The notes beneath the pieces are model-generated. The model was not told where the DNA came from, searched no databases, and saw nothing but the letters and a program-made list of their open reading frames with translations. Source: Methylobacter sp. KS41 (GTDB taxonomy: Bacteria; Pseudomonadota; Gammaproteobacteria; Methylococcales; Methylomonadaceae). Taken from it: DNA of 64,000 bases. Below, in pieces: positions 1 to 8,731 of the stretch; position 1 is the first letter of the stretch; every line of letters begins with the position of its first letter. Position numbers and translations under genes: made by a program. Location: the NCBI GenBank assembly GCA_002862125.1, contig PHSP01000001.1, forward strand, positions 868,001 through 932,000, read 5' to 3'.

Positions 1-255
1 GGTCTTAAAACGGGAACGTCTGTCGCAAAAATCCACGACCGTCATAGCTTTTTCGTCGAATTCTTCATTTTCCCAATACCTAATCAAATCTATCTCATCA
101 CTCGAGCGCTCATCGAATATCTCATCACCTTCGCTCCATACTTTTTCTAGTTTCTCGTCCAATAACTCGATTAATTCCTCTTCATTTTCACAATTGATAA
201 GGATTTCCCTGTATTCGACAACCGACCTTGATAGTTTTACAGTGTATGTTTTCAA
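1..255 (-). CDS. Truncated acidic hypothetical protein, runs off the left edge
   Basis: An 85-codon open frame with no stop before the window edge, so only the N-terminal part is visible. It begins with TTG at 255, six bases after a near-consensus Shine-Dalgarno (AGGAGGA, complement of 262-268), which is the main support for the unusual start. The product begins MKTYTVKLSRSVVEY and is then very rich in Glu and Asp, with a run of charged residues around residues 25-70 and no membrane segment. I do not recognise a family. The length and strong acidity would fit a small soluble accessory protein, but that is only impression. The patch around it is AT-rich and contains other accessory features. 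Confidence 0.6.
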   Translation of the reverse strand, partial: MKTYTVKLSRSVVEYREILINCENEEELIELLDEKLEKVWSEGDEIFDERSSDEIDLIRYWENEEFDEKAMTVVDFCDRRSRFKT

Positions 256-354
256 AGGGTTTCCTCCTGATTAAAATTCAAGTATAGATGATTTGATTTT
301 ATGCACCATATACACTACATTCCAAGCAAGCTTTTCTGCATTGAGAAAGGTTCT

Positions 355-462
355 TCAGACTAATTTTGATGTAATGGCTTGTCTTAAATCTGCCGCATGA
401 GCACAAAGAGTAATTAACCCAAGTAAAAACAATTTGAAGGCATGTTTTGGAGAAAATTCCAT
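355..462 (-). CDS. 35-residue peptide with signal-peptide-like N-terminus
   Basis: A short frame starting at ATG 462 with an AAGGAG Shine-Dalgarno (complement of 469-474) six bases upstream, an ideal spacing. The product starts MEFSPKHAFKLFLLGL, continues with a hydrophobic stretch to about residue 20 and an AHAA-D sequence that looks like a signal peptidase I site, leaving only about a dozen residues. It could be a secreted or membrane microprotein, or the surviving start of a longer decayed exported protein. A longer TTG-initiated frame of 69 codons overlaps it in another phase but lacks a ribosome site. No family is recognised. Confidence 0.4.
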   Translation of the reverse strand: MEFSPKHAFKLFLLGLITLCAHAADLRQAITSKLV

Positions 463-489
463 AATATCTCCTTAGTTGAGTCGAACAAA

Positions 490-528
490 GAAAAGCCCCG
501 ATGGCCAAAAAGGGTCTACGAGGCTTTC
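490..528 (-). terminator. Hairpin downstream of the PilZ gene, possible terminator
   Basis: On the minus strand GAAAGCCTC pairs with GGGGCTTTTC around a 20-base loop, followed by a broken T run (TTTTCTTTG). It lies between the PilZ gene and the 35-codon ORF, so it could end the former or sit in the leader of the latter. The T run is imperfect. Confidence 0.35.
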
Positions 529-667
529 AGCTATTTATAAAAAACGTCACAAATCTACCAATTTAGCGTCTGCTTTTCCAGTCAATTAATGAATTGTATT
601 AATTAAAACAATAATATATAAATTATATTAGTCAGCTTGGACAATCTTTTCTGCCAAAACAGGCAAA

Positions 668-1063
668 TTATCCACTTTGCATTAGTGTTGCCTGCGTTCT
701 CTCAATAAACCGATTAAGTTCTGCCTGCCCGTTATTTTCAAAATCAAGATAACGTAGACCAATTTTGCATCGTGCGCTAGAAACACGCCGGGAAAAAATC
801 ACATGGCATCGTGCCACTATTTTTCTTAGTTGACCGTTCTCATCCGGCAGATTCAGCCCTATAAATAGGGATAATGGCCTACCATCTCGAAGAAAACTCC
901 CTGCAGGCGTAATCATATTCCGTTGTTTGGTATTGGATTCTATTCCTAGACAATCGTTGGATAATTCAAAGACAATCACTTCAATGCGCACACCATCTTC
1001 TGTAGTGACAATAGCAGAAATTTGTACTGGAATTCTTTGATAACGCCTTCTTTCCATAAACAT
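668..1063 (-). CDS. PilZ-domain protein (c-di-GMP receptor type)
   Basis: A 131-residue single-domain PilZ protein. The N-terminal ERRRYQRIPV segment supplies the RxxxR c-di-GMP-binding arginines (about residues 5-10). The second motif, normally [D/N]xSxxG, is present as ELSNDCLG at about residues 33-40, so it is stretched and lacks the exact spacing. The C-terminal IGLRYLDF is the usual last beta strand. Stand-alone PilZ proteins act as adaptors that bind the second messenger and then a partner in motility, polysaccharide or secretion systems; the partner is not evident here. ATG 1063 has a weak AAGAG upstream; an internal ATG two codons later is also possible. Whether the altered second motif still binds ligand is uncertain. 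Confidence 0.8.
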   Translation of the reverse strand: MFMERRRYQRIPVQISAIVTTEDGVRIEVIVFELSNDCLGIESNTKQRNMITPAGSFLRDGRPLSLFIGLNLPDENGQLRKIVARCHVIFSRRVSSARCKIGLRYLDFENNGQAELNRFIERTQATLMQSG

Positions 1064-1570
1064 TCACTCTTAGTATCAAAAAAACTGGAAAATTGTAGTT
1101 TAAAAATATAATTACATTCAACTCATAAGTGCAATCGATATTTACCGGAGAATGGGAGTCTGTCACATGACAGTCATGAGTGAGCCGGAGAAAACTAGAC
1201 ACAGCAAACTCCAGAAGAGATAAAGGCAGAAATAAAAAGGCCTCATTGAATAAGAACCTTTGGAATTTGTTGCGGGGTACCCGGGCGGAATCAAACCGGC
1301 GATAGCTGGATTTTAAATCTTCTGCTATACCGACTGAGTTACCTGGGTCTTTAGATCTAAAAAAGCGCCAAAATTAACCGGCTTAAGCATCGGCATTTCC
1401 AGCCAAATAGTAAAGCGGATATTTTACAGCAAAAAAACTAGGAATTATAGCAAGGTCAACTTGGAAGTATTTTTCTGACAAAAACGGCAAATTTCCAAGC
1501 TTTTTAACATGCTTAAGCATTCGCGTACTCACCGGTTGTAACACTAACTACTGGCAAAAAAACTCAGATG
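1064..1570. other. 507-bp gene-free stretch with a decayed tRNA unit
   Basis: No convincing coding frame. It contains the decayed tRNA-Phe copy (1276-1348), a degraded version of the terminator and flank that follow the real tRNA-Phe (about 1165-1260 against 2750-2847), and at about 1385-1505 a diverged repeat of the 560-670 sequence. Confidence 0.6.
1276..1348 (-). pseudogene. Decayed tRNA-Phe copy (pseudo-tRNA, anticodon position reads TAA)
   Basis: On the minus strand this aligns along its whole length with the intact tRNA-Phe at 2848-2923: the D-arm region TAACTCAGTCGGTATAGCA against TAGCTCAGTCGGTAGAGCA, and T-loop TTTGATTCCGCC against TTCGATTCCGCC. The anticodon loop has become TTTAAAA, so the GAA anticodon position is TAA. 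The anticodon stem has three mismatches, the D stem is broken and the 3' acceptor strand has lost about two bases. The TTGACT/TCTAAT promoter found before the real tRNA is absent here. It is therefore a non-functional relic rather than a tRNA-Leu. Confidence 0.75.
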
Positions 1571-2434
1571 TCATCCCTGTCTTCCCAAAATCTCAAATAG
1601 CTCCAATATGAGCGTGTCTTTTTCCAGTTGATTCATTGAATTTAGCTCTGCTTGACTTGGACGCTTTACCTCCATGCTCTTGACATAACTGCCTTTTATT
1701 TGTTGAGCAGTTACTTTGAACCATCCATCATAATGCCGCCTTGCCTTTGCTCTCCGTTCTTTAAAATTAGCTATCGAGTTATCAAGCATTAAAACTATTT
1801 CTTCATAGCAAATAATATTGCTACTACCTAAAATATAATCAGCCAGTCTGGTGGTTGCAAACCAGTTTGTATCATTATTTACAAAATAAAATGCTTTGAC
1901 AAACAACTCATCCATTTTTTCATCTTTTTGTTTATCAGAAATGAAACATTGTAAATATTGATTTAACAAGGCGAGACCAGAATTACCGCCATAATTTACT
2001 AATGCGTTTGGGCTGATTAACTGTAGTTTAAATATCTCATTATCGGAATCTGCAATGTGTTTAGCTTCAGCCAGTGGCCCTATAAGCAAATTAATAATAT
2101 CCGATTCAAAAGCTTTCCGATAATCTTCTACCAATTGCAACATTGCATCATTGTGTTCCGTTAATTTTCCCACCAAGTTATCAAAAGAATGCGGTAACAT
2201 TTCAATCAACCGCCCCCCCACCAATTGCGGAATATAATTGTCCTTCTTTGTTTGATGGTCCATGACATCTATTTCTGCTAGATTGCTCATCTCCTTAAAG
2301 ATGATTTTGAAAGGTATAGATGGCAGGCAAATGGCCTTGTTGTTTAAGTAAATACCGGCAGCATACCCTGCTTCGTGAAAAGCAACACGTCTTTTATACT
2401 CTACTAATTTGTTCTGACTGCGAGTGGTCGTCAT
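1571..2434 (-). CDS. FtsH-peptidase-like (M41-like) protein with altered zinc motif
   Basis: A 287-residue soluble protein. Near the N-terminus (about residues 19-25) it carries FHEAGYAAG, which matches the HEAGHA motif of M41/FtsH-type metallopeptidases except that the second zinc-ligand histidine is tyrosine. A later LLIGPLAEAKH (about residue 115) resembles the helix that supplies the third ligand (GPLAE). There is no AAA ATPase domain and no membrane segment. Stand-alone proteins of this type are known as hypothetical M41-like proteins; with HEXXY this one is probably not a zinc protease, or uses altered chemistry. It sits alone between the pseudo-tRNA and the real tRNA-Phe, which suggests a transferred cargo gene. 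No strong ribosome site is visible upstream of ATG 2434. Confidence 0.6.
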   Translation of the reverse strand: MTTTRSQNKLVEYKRRVAFHEAGYAAGIYLNNKAICLPSIPFKIIFKEMSNLAEIDVMDHQTKKDNYIPQLVGGRLIEMLPHSFDNLVGKLTEHNDAMLQLVEDYRKAFESDIINLLIGPLAEAKHIADSDNEIFKLQLISPNALVNYGGNSGLALLNQYLQCFISDKQKDEKMDELFVKAFYFVNNDTNWFATTRLADYILGSSNIICYEEIVLMLDNSIANFKERRAKARRHYDGWFKVTAQQIKGSYVKSMEVKRPSQAELNSMNQLEKDTLILELFEILGRQG

Positions 2435-2847
2435 TTTATTTTTGTTTCTTAGTCTTAGATAGAGGTAAGGTGGAGATACCCCTGTTAACTAGAACAGTAG
2501 CGTATAACCTCTGTCGCCTTTGAGTGAAAGCGGTTGCGTTATACAAACGTTTGCTGGTAGCACCATATTAATGGTAGACTGCGAAGGTTTTTTGTCAAAT
2601 TTCCTAAATTAGGATCGAACGGCGGGCAAAAGAGCAGTGATTTACGGATGCAGGAAACCCTGGCTTAATGAAAAAATGAATAGCTTGTTCTCATTGATCT
2701 GCAAAGAATTGACAATTTTCTGGAAATGAAAGTTTGGCATAGAACTGTTTTGACGGGACTGGAGAGAATTAGACAAAGCTAAACCCCGAAGGAGTATCGG
2801 AGGGTAGAAACAAAAAAGGTCCCAACGATAGTAACCTTTTGAATTCA
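2435..2847. other. 413-bp non-coding stretch downstream of tRNA-Phe
   Basis: Contains the tRNA-Phe terminator and flanking sequence whose degraded duplicate lies next to the pseudo-tRNA. At 2502-2544 GTATAAC and GTTATAC form an inverted repeat 29 bases apart. No coding frame is supported; a 100-codon frame on the minus strand reads through the tRNA itself and is discarded. Confidence 0.5.
2811..2841 (-). terminator. Intrinsic terminator of tRNA-Phe
   Basis: On the minus strand AAAAGGT pairs with ACCTTTT and runs into a T6 tract, starting seven bases after the tRNA CCA end. A degraded form of the same hairpin follows the pseudo-tRNA. Confidence 0.7.
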
Positions 2848-2923
<76 letters not shown>

Positions 2924-2942
2924 GGAACTACAAAAGACCGCC

Positions 2943-2971
2943 ATTAGACTAGATTACATCGCGCTAGTCAA
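2943..2971 (-). promoter_or_regulatory. Sigma-70 promoter of tRNA-Phe
   Basis: On the minus strand TTGACT (complement of 2966-2971), a 17-base spacer and TCTAAT (complement of 2943-2948). The predicted start is about a dozen bases before the mature tRNA 5' end. Confidence 0.75.
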
Positions 2972-2986
2972 TAAAAAAATATAAAT

Positions 2987-3625
2987 TTATTGCGGGGGAT
3001 TCAAGTTGGGAGGAGGGTTACCTCTATTGAAAAGGTTAATAACCACATGAAAGACTTTTCTCACTCCTTCCCAAATTCGCGGCAGCAACCAAATCATCAA
3101 CGCAATAAAAAACACCATCGCGATTAAAAATATTACAGGATGATTGATGGAAGCCCAAACCCCGCCTATCACAGCGACATCCTCCCCTACCGAAGCCAAC
3201 CAGTTACTAAAAGGTTCTGGAGAAGTATTGATGAGCACCCGCGTACCGGCTTTTGTTGCATGAGCGCCTGCCGCCAGACTGCCGCCCAGAATAGCGGCCG
3301 CTATTTCAACAGCAGGGTTTAAGTGACCTATCGACCCGGCCGCCAGCATTGCGCCGGCTGGAATCCGAATAAACGTGTGAATGGTATCCCACCCCGTATC
3401 TACACCCGGCACTTTATCGGCAAAAAACTCGATAAAATACATAACACCGGCCGCAGCCATAACCATCGGGTCAGCGACAATTTGTAAATCTTGTGGCAAG
3501 ACGATATTACCTGTATTAGCCAGAAAACCCAGCGTTAACAGAGTCGCATACAAATTAATGCCGCTGGCCCACGCCAAGCCCATTGTTAACGCCAAGGTTG
3601 CCGATATTTGATTAAGCGCGTCCAT
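2987..3625 (-). CDS. DUF4126 family membrane protein
   Basis: The frame can be opened to a GTG at 3718, but ATG 3625 (MDALNQISATLALTMGLAW) is preceded by AAGGGG at good distance and starts directly in the first membrane helix, so I use it, giving 212 residues. The protein has about five or six hydrophobic segments, the GINLYATLL and PGVDTGWDTIHTFIR signatures typical of DUF4126 proteins and a glycine/alanine-rich central helix pair (AAILGGSLAAGAHATKAGTR). The tail is proline/asparagine rich. Function of the family is not known; a transport or channel role is only inferred from topology. It lies alone between tRNA-Phe and nadE on the same strand. Confidence 0.8.
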   Translation of the reverse strand: MDALNQISATLALTMGLAWASGINLYATLLTLGFLANTGNIVLPQDLQIVADPMVMAAAGVMYFIEFFADKVPGVDTGWDTIHTFIRIPAGAMLAAGSIGHLNPAVEIAAAILGGSLAAGAHATKAGTRVLINTSPEPFSNWLASVGEDVAVIGGVWASINHPVIFLIAMVFFIALMIWLLPRIWEGVRKVFHVVINLFNRGNPPPNLNPPQ

Positions 3626-3988
3626 TTCAGTCCCCTTTTTGAATATTCGGTTTAGCGTAGCATAATTTCCTGAACTCCAGCTAAATAAGTAGCCATTCAG
3701 AAGTTTTTCACTTGTCACTAAGCACGATAAACATAAATTTTATTTTTCCGGATCTCCGATGTGTTTACGCTAGCACTTGGTGTCCAGCACAAAAACAGTA
3801 AAATGATAATAATACAGCCCTCCTAAATACAATTCGTATAAAAACCAATATACACTTGCTAGAATCGACATTTTTTAAGCCGGATGCGTATAACACTTTG
3901 CCTTAAATCAAACAATAGATTCCTATTTGTTCAGCCTGCTCCGGAAGCATCGGCCTGGTTTTTTTCAAGAGCGGATTCCAAAAACTCG
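3626..3988. other. 363-bp intergenic stretch between nadE and DUF4126
   Basis: AT-rich, containing presumably the DUF4126 promoter. A plus-strand frame at 3884-4225 overlaps the end of nadE antisense and has no ribosome site. I see no RNA structure or repeat. Confidence 0.4.
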
Positions 3989-5599
3989 CTAAATACCTCT
4001 GTAGCCGGAAGTGATTGGATAACGCCGGTCGCGTCCGAACGCTCTGGTTGTAATTCTGATGCCGGGTGGCGATTGCCTGCGTTTATATTCATTTCTGTCT
4101 ACCAGAGTGATGGCTCTGGCGACGTCTTCACGCCTGAATCCAGCGGCAATAATCTCTTCCGCGGATTGATCAAGCTCCACATAGCGCTCCAGTATCGGAT
4201 CCAGGACTTCGTATGGAGGCAGTGAGTCCTCATCTATTTGATCAGGCGCTAATTCGGCTGATGGCGGACGGATAAGCACCCGCTCCGGGATTATTCCGGA
4301 CAACGTATTTCGATAACGGGCCAATTGATAAACCAGAAGTTTAGGCACATCCTTGATTGGCGCAAATCCACCCGCCATGTCGCCATAAAGCGTCGCATAA
4401 CCCACGCTCATTTCGCTTTTATTCCCGGTGGTCAATAACAGTCTGCCTTGTTTGTTGGATAGCGCCATTAAAATGACGCCGCGGCAACGCGCCTGAATAT
4501 TTTCCTCAGTGGTATCTTTAGTTGCACCAGCAAAAACCTCCGCCAGCATGCCCGTAAATGCATTAACGGCGGGCTCTATGGAAATAATATGGTAATTTAC
4601 GCCTAATGCCTCGGCTTCCAATACCGCATCTTCGTTACTCATCGTCTGTGTGTAGCGTGACGGCATGAGTACCGCTTCAACTTTATCATGACCCAGCGCA
4701 TCAACCGCCAAAGCCAGCACCAGCGCCGAATCAATGCCGCCGGACAAGCCTAATATAGCGCCTTTAAAACCGTTCTTACGCACATAATCCTTAATGCCAA
4801 GCACCAGGGCCTTATACTCGCTGGAGATTTCATTGTAATGCGGCGCGCAGGTGCTTGTTATGGGATTGTCGCCGTCAAATTCAATCACACTGATCTGTTC
4901 TTTAAACTCTTCCGCCCGGAATACAATATCGCCTTGCGAGTTGGCAACAAATGAAGCGCCATCGAAAATCAGCTCATCTTGGCCGCCTACCTGATTGACA
5001 TAAACCAGTGGAATTTGCGCGGCCTTAATTTGTTTGCAAATAATGGCTTCGCGCTGATGGATTTTTCCCGAATTAAACGGCGAGGCGTTGAGCGTCAGCA
5101 ACAACTCTGCCCCTGCTTGTTTTGCAGCATCAATTATGCCGCTTTTCCAGACATCTTCGCAAATCGTCAGACCAATAAATCTGCCATTAAACTCAAACAC
5201 ACACGGTTGATTACCCGGAGCAAAATAACGCTGCTCATCAAATACCCCGTAATTTGGTAACGCTTGTTTGCGGTAACAAGCCAGCATCACGCCTTGATGT
5301 AACACTGCTGCGCTGTTATAAAGGCTATTGCCGTCAAGTTCCGGAAAGCCCACCACCAGCGCTATGCCGGCGACACGGCCGGACAATTGATAAACGGCAT
5401 TGTTGGCTGCGGCAATAAAATCCGAGCGCAATAACAGGTCTTCTGCCGGATAGCCGGTAACAGTAAGCTCTGGAAAGACGATAATATCCGCATTTAATTG
5501 ATCACGCGCATAAACAGCTGATTCGACGATGTTATTCACATTAGCGTCAATATTACCGACCAGAAAGTTGATTTGCGCGAGTGCGATTTTTAATGGCAT
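3989..5599 (-). CDS. nadE: Glutamine-dependent NAD+ synthetase
   Basis: Catalyses the last NAD step: deamido-NAD + ATP + glutamine to NAD. The 536-residue protein has an N-terminal carbon-nitrogen hydrolase (glutaminase) domain, about residues 1-260, with the triad elements FPELTVTGYP (Glu), a Lys in YGVFDEQRYF context and GLTICEDVW (Cys). It is followed by the NAD synthase domain with the PP-loop LGLSGGIDSALVLALAVDAL and the ending AFGRDRRYPITSGYRG expected for the family. Length fits the usual 530-550. A TTG at 5611 would add four residues; I chose ATG 5599 (MPLKIALAQINF), which matches the family start, although neither has a strong Shine-Dalgarno. It appears monocistronic and complete. 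Confidence 0.93.
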   Translation of the reverse strand: MPLKIALAQINFLVGNIDANVNNIVESAVYARDQLNADIIVFPELTVTGYPAEDLLLRSDFIAAANNAVYQLSGRVAGIALVVGFPELDGNSLYNSAAVLHQGVMLACYRKQALPNYGVFDEQRYFAPGNQPCVFEFNGRFIGLTICEDVWKSGIIDAAKQAGAELLLTLNASPFNSGKIHQREAIICKQIKAAQIPLVYVNQVGGQDELIFDGASFVANSQGDIVFRAEEFKEQISVIEFDGDNPITSTCAPHYNEISSEYKALVLGIKDYVRKNGFKGAILGLSGGIDSALVLALAVDALGHDKVEAVLMPSRYTQTMSNEDAVLEAEALGVNYHIISIEPAVNAFTGMLAEVFAGATKDTTEENIQARCRGVILMALSNKQGRLLLTTGNKSEMSVGYATLYGDMAGGFAPIKDVPKLLVYQLARYRNTLSGIIPERVLIRPPSAELAPDQIDEDSLPPYEVLDPILERYVELDQSAEEIIAAGFRREDVARAITLVDRNEYKRRQSPPGIRITTRAFGRDRRYPITSGYRGI

Positions 5600-5843
5600 A
5601 GAAGGGCTCAAGGTGCAGGCGAAAAATAGCTAGAAAGCTGTCTGGAGAACATTATACGTATTTTGCCGGCGTGTGTTGACCATGACTATGAGAATCCAGT
5701 CTTCAGAACCCCCAATTAATATTTTACAATCATTAGTCAAGTCTGAAAGCATGAACATTGGCGATTTTCTGTTACAACTCTGTCAATGTTTTGTAAAGGT
5801 TTATGTTAATATGTTTTTTTATTTTTGATGCAAAGAAGCAACT

Positions 5844-6818
5844 ATGACTGGCTTTAATGATGACTCAGCGCAATATCTGATCAGCACGGTTTCGAAAAGA
5901 TCGGGAGTTAAATCCGATCTCGTCAGAGCCTGGGAACGGCGCTATCAGGCAGTGACGCCCAAGCGCACGGCAGGTGGACATCGGGTTTATACCGACCAGG
6001 ATATTGCCCGTTTAAAATTACTCAACCTGGCAACCAGCAATGGCCATAGTATCAGTCAAATTGCCCAATTCTCGCTTGATGACCTTAAAAATCTGCTAAA
6101 CAATGAACCCGTTGCAATAACGCAACCCTTGAATGGCATTACTCCTTCAGCCAGCGATAGAATACATCTTGCAGAGGACTATATGGAAAAATGCTATGCC
6201 GCGGTTTTAGCGTTCGATGCTAAAAAGCTGGAGTCGCATTTTGAAAATGCGATTGTAGAACTTGGGTCTGAAGCATTTATTGAACACTTGTTGACGCCCT
6301 TGTTAACCAGGATTGGCGAACGCTGGAAAACAGGAGAACTAAGACCGGTTCATGAGCACATGACTTCATCGGTCATCCGTTCTTTGACGTATATTTTACG
6401 CAACAATAATCCGTGCGCCGCCAATGCGCCCAGGATGATTGTCAGCACGCCGATTGGTCAATTGCATGAGTTAGGCGCATTACTCGCCGCTATTATGGCG
6501 GAGCTTAGCGGCTGGCAGGTAACTTATCTGGGAGCGAATCTTCCTGCTGAAGAAATTGCTGCCGGCGTTAAATTTACTCATGCATGTGCATTGACCCTTA
6601 GCCTAAGTTTCGCCACCGATGATCATGTTGTGGCAAAAGAACTTAGACGGCTAAAAAAACTAATCGGCAATAATGTCGCGCTCATTGTCGGTGGAAGATC
6701 TGCAAGCCATTATCAAGCAGTATTAAATGAAGTTGGCGTGCTAAATATTCAAAGTTATGGCCATTTCAGGCAAATTCTGAACCAACTGTCTGCAAGGAAC
6801 ATGGAACAAGAAAGCTGA
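5844..6818 (+). CDS. MerR-type regulator with B12-binding domain (CarH/LitR-like)
   Basis: A 324-residue transcription factor. Residues about 10-80 form a MerR winged helix (LISTVSKRSGVKSDLVRAWERRY, then RTAGGHRVYTDQDI). Residues about 100-190 are a four-helix cap carrying the W-x9-EH motif (WKTGELRPVHEH) that in CarH shields the adenosyl group of coenzyme B12. The C-terminal Rossmann-like domain has GQLHELG in place of the E/D-x-H-x-x-G cobalamin motif, keeping the lower-ligand histidine, followed by ALIVGGRSA. Known relatives are light-sensitive repressors of carotenoid or stress genes that use adenosylcobalamin as chromophore. No carotenoid gene is nearby, so its targets are elsewhere. AAGAAG precedes ATG 5844. 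Confidence 0.85.
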   Translation: MTGFNDDSAQYLISTVSKRSGVKSDLVRAWERRYQAVTPKRTAGGHRVYTDQDIARLKLLNLATSNGHSISQIAQFSLDDLKNLLNNEPVAITQPLNGITPSASDRIHLAEDYMEKCYAAVLAFDAKKLESHFENAIVELGSEAFIEHLLTPLLTRIGERWKTGELRPVHEHMTSSVIRSLTYILRNNNPCAANAPRMIVSTPIGQLHELGALLAAIMAELSGWQVTYLGANLPAEEIAAGVKFTHACALTLSLSFATDDHVVAKELRRLKKLIGNNVALIVGGRSASHYQAVLNEVGVLNIQSYGHFRQILNQLSARNMEQES

Positions 6819-6993
6819 TGCTGTATGAAAAATGATAAATACTGGAAGTTACCCATTCACCGGCATGACATAATTCGAGTTTAAAATACCCCCGGCAAAT
6901 ATCCAGGGAAAGCCAAACCATGATAAGAAATCTTATCCGTCGCCCGGCAGCCAGTTGCACCGTGCCGGAATCACCCGTTGCAAGAATGCGCCC

Positions 6994-8574
6994 CTAAAGC
7001 TCCCTAGTAGCGCTAAACTTGATATCCGGCCAGCGTTCTTCAGTCAATTGCAAATTTACCCGGCTATTGGCCAGATAAACCAGATAACCGCCGCCATCTT
7101 CGGCAAGATTATCAAAGACTTTCTTCTTGAATTCCTCAAGTTTTGCTGGTTTATCAGAGCTTACCCAACGCACAGTCGAGATGGGTACAGCGTCATATAC
7201 ACACTCTACATTGTATTCGCTTTTGAGCCGGAATGCGGTTACGTCAAACTGTAAAATACCGACTGCACCCAAAATAAGGTCATTATTTTTTAAGGGCTTG
7301 AATAACTGTGTGGCCCCTTCTTCGGTCAATTGCACCAGGCCCTTTTGCAGAGCTTTCGCTCTTAACGGATCTTTTAAAACCACGCGACGGAATAATTCCG
7401 GAGCAAAATACGGAATACCGCCATATTTAAGCTGCTCACCCTGAGTAAAAGTATCGCCCACCTGAATTGTGCCGTGGTTATGCAAACCGATGATGTCGCC
7501 GGGATAGGCTTCTTCCACGCTTTTACGTGTGTCGGCCTGGAAGGTAATGGCATTGGCAACCTGAATACTTTTGCCGGTGCGGACATGATGGATCTTCATG
7601 CCTTTGTCGAATTTACCGGAACATACTCTTAAAAACGCAACGCGGTCTCTATGTGAGGGATCCATATTGGCCTGAACCTTAAAAACAAAGCCGCTAAACT
7701 TGTCTTCACCGGGTGCAACCATACGTTGTTCCGCTACTCGCGGCCTGGGCGACGGAGCGTATTCGGCAAAAGCATCGAGCAATTCAAGAATCCCGAAATT
7801 GTTAATGGCGGAACCAAAAAAAACAGGCGTTAAATCACCCGCCAGATAGTCTTCAAGCTTAAACTCATGACTCGCGCCTTTAACCAGGTCTATTTCATCA
7901 CGCAATTCTTCGGCCTGAAATTTAAGCAACTCATCCAGCTTGGGATTATTTAAACCTTTGATAACTTCGGCTTCGGCAATTCTTCCTCCGTGCTGCGCAC
8001 TGAACAAATGAATTTCATCTTTATAAAGATGATAAACGCCTTTGAAGCGCTTGCCCATGCCGATGGGCCAAGTCATAGGCGCGCATTTGATTTTTAACAC
8101 ATTTTCAACTTCGTCCATGAGCTCAATCGGTTCGCGCCCTTCCCTGTCCAGTTTATTAATGAAGGTAAGAATCGGCGTAGTGCGCAGCCGGCAAACTTCC
8201 ATCAAATTAATGGTTCGCTCTTCAACGCCCTTGGCAACGTCTATCACCATCAACGCCGAGTCCACCGCTGTTAAAGTGCGGTAAGTGTCCTCAGAAAAAT
8301 CCTCGTGACCGGGGGTATCAAGCAGATTAATAATACAGTCTTTATGCTCAAACTGCATGACCGAGGTCGTCACCGAAATACCCCGCTCCTTTTCCATTTC
8401 CATCCAGTCAGAAGTCGCGTGCCGCGCCGCTTTACGCCCTTTTACCGAGCCCGCAAGCTGAATAGCGCCGCCGAACAGCAAGAGTTTTTCGGTGATCGTG
8501 GTTTTACCCGCATCGGGGTGAGAGATGATTGCGAATGTTCGCCGCCGTTGCAGTTCTGAACGTATTTCTGACAT
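6994..8574 (-). CDS. prfC: Peptide chain release factor 3 (RF3 GTPase)
   Basis: GTPase that removes RF1/RF2 from the ribosome after termination. With ATG 8574 ([14 protein letters not shown]) the protein has 526 residues, the usual RF3 length; a TTG six codons upstream is ignored because the family starts at this methionine. Visible G motifs: SHPDAGKT (about residues 18-25), [13 protein letters not shown] and NKLDREGR, followed by the EF-Tu-like domain 2 and the RF3 C-terminal domain. It is complete, stands alone on the minus strand and converges with the B12 regulator gene. Nothing unusual is seen. Confidence 0.95.
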   Translation of the reverse strand: MSEIRSELQRRRTFAIISHPDAGKTTITEKLLLFGGAIQLAGSVKGRKAARHATSDWMEMEKERGISVTTSVMQFEHKDCIINLLDTPGHEDFSEDTYRTLTAVDSALMVIDVAKGVEERTINLMEVCRLRTTPILTFINKLDREGREPIELMDEVENVLKIKCAPMTWPIGMGKRFKGVYHLYKDEIHLFSAQHGGRIAEAEVIKGLNNPKLDELLKFQAEELRDEIDLVKGASHEFKLEDYLAGDLTPVFFGSAINNFGILELLDAFAEYAPSPRPRVAEQRMVAPGEDKFSGFVFKVQANMDPSHRDRVAFLRVCSGKFDKGMKIHHVRTGKSIQVANAITFQADTRKSVEEAYPGDIIGLHNHGTIQVGDTFTQGEQLKYGGIPYFAPELFRRVVLKDPLRAKALQKGLVQLTEEGATQLFKPLKNNDLILGAVGILQFDVTAFRLKSEYNVECVYDAVPISTVRWVSSDKPAKLEEFKKKVFDNLAEDGGGYLVYLANSRVNLQLTEERWPDIKFSATREL

Positions 8575-8731
8575 GATTTGACTTACTAACAAATCGCTAA
8601 TTGTAACTTATTCTCCAATGTGATGTATTTTCTATATCATGACAATCTATTTATTCCCCCCCCTCTCATTCCCGGCATTTTATACTTAATAGAGTGTTAC
8701 ATACTCAATTTGGCGACATAAAAATTTTATT

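Noticed and set aside
490-528. Hairpin read as a c-di-GMP riboswitch because of the nearby PilZ gene
   Set aside because: The conserved GEMM core sequence is not present; it is better seen as a terminator-like stem.
1276-1348. Functional tRNA-Leu (TAA)
   Set aside because: Broken acceptor, D and anticodon stems and no promoter.
2502-2544. attC-like inverted repeat GTATAAC ... GTTATAC
   Set aside because: The outer 7-mers match an integron recombination site loosely, but the 43-base length, absent L-box pairing and lack of a partner site after the M41-like gene argue against an integron.
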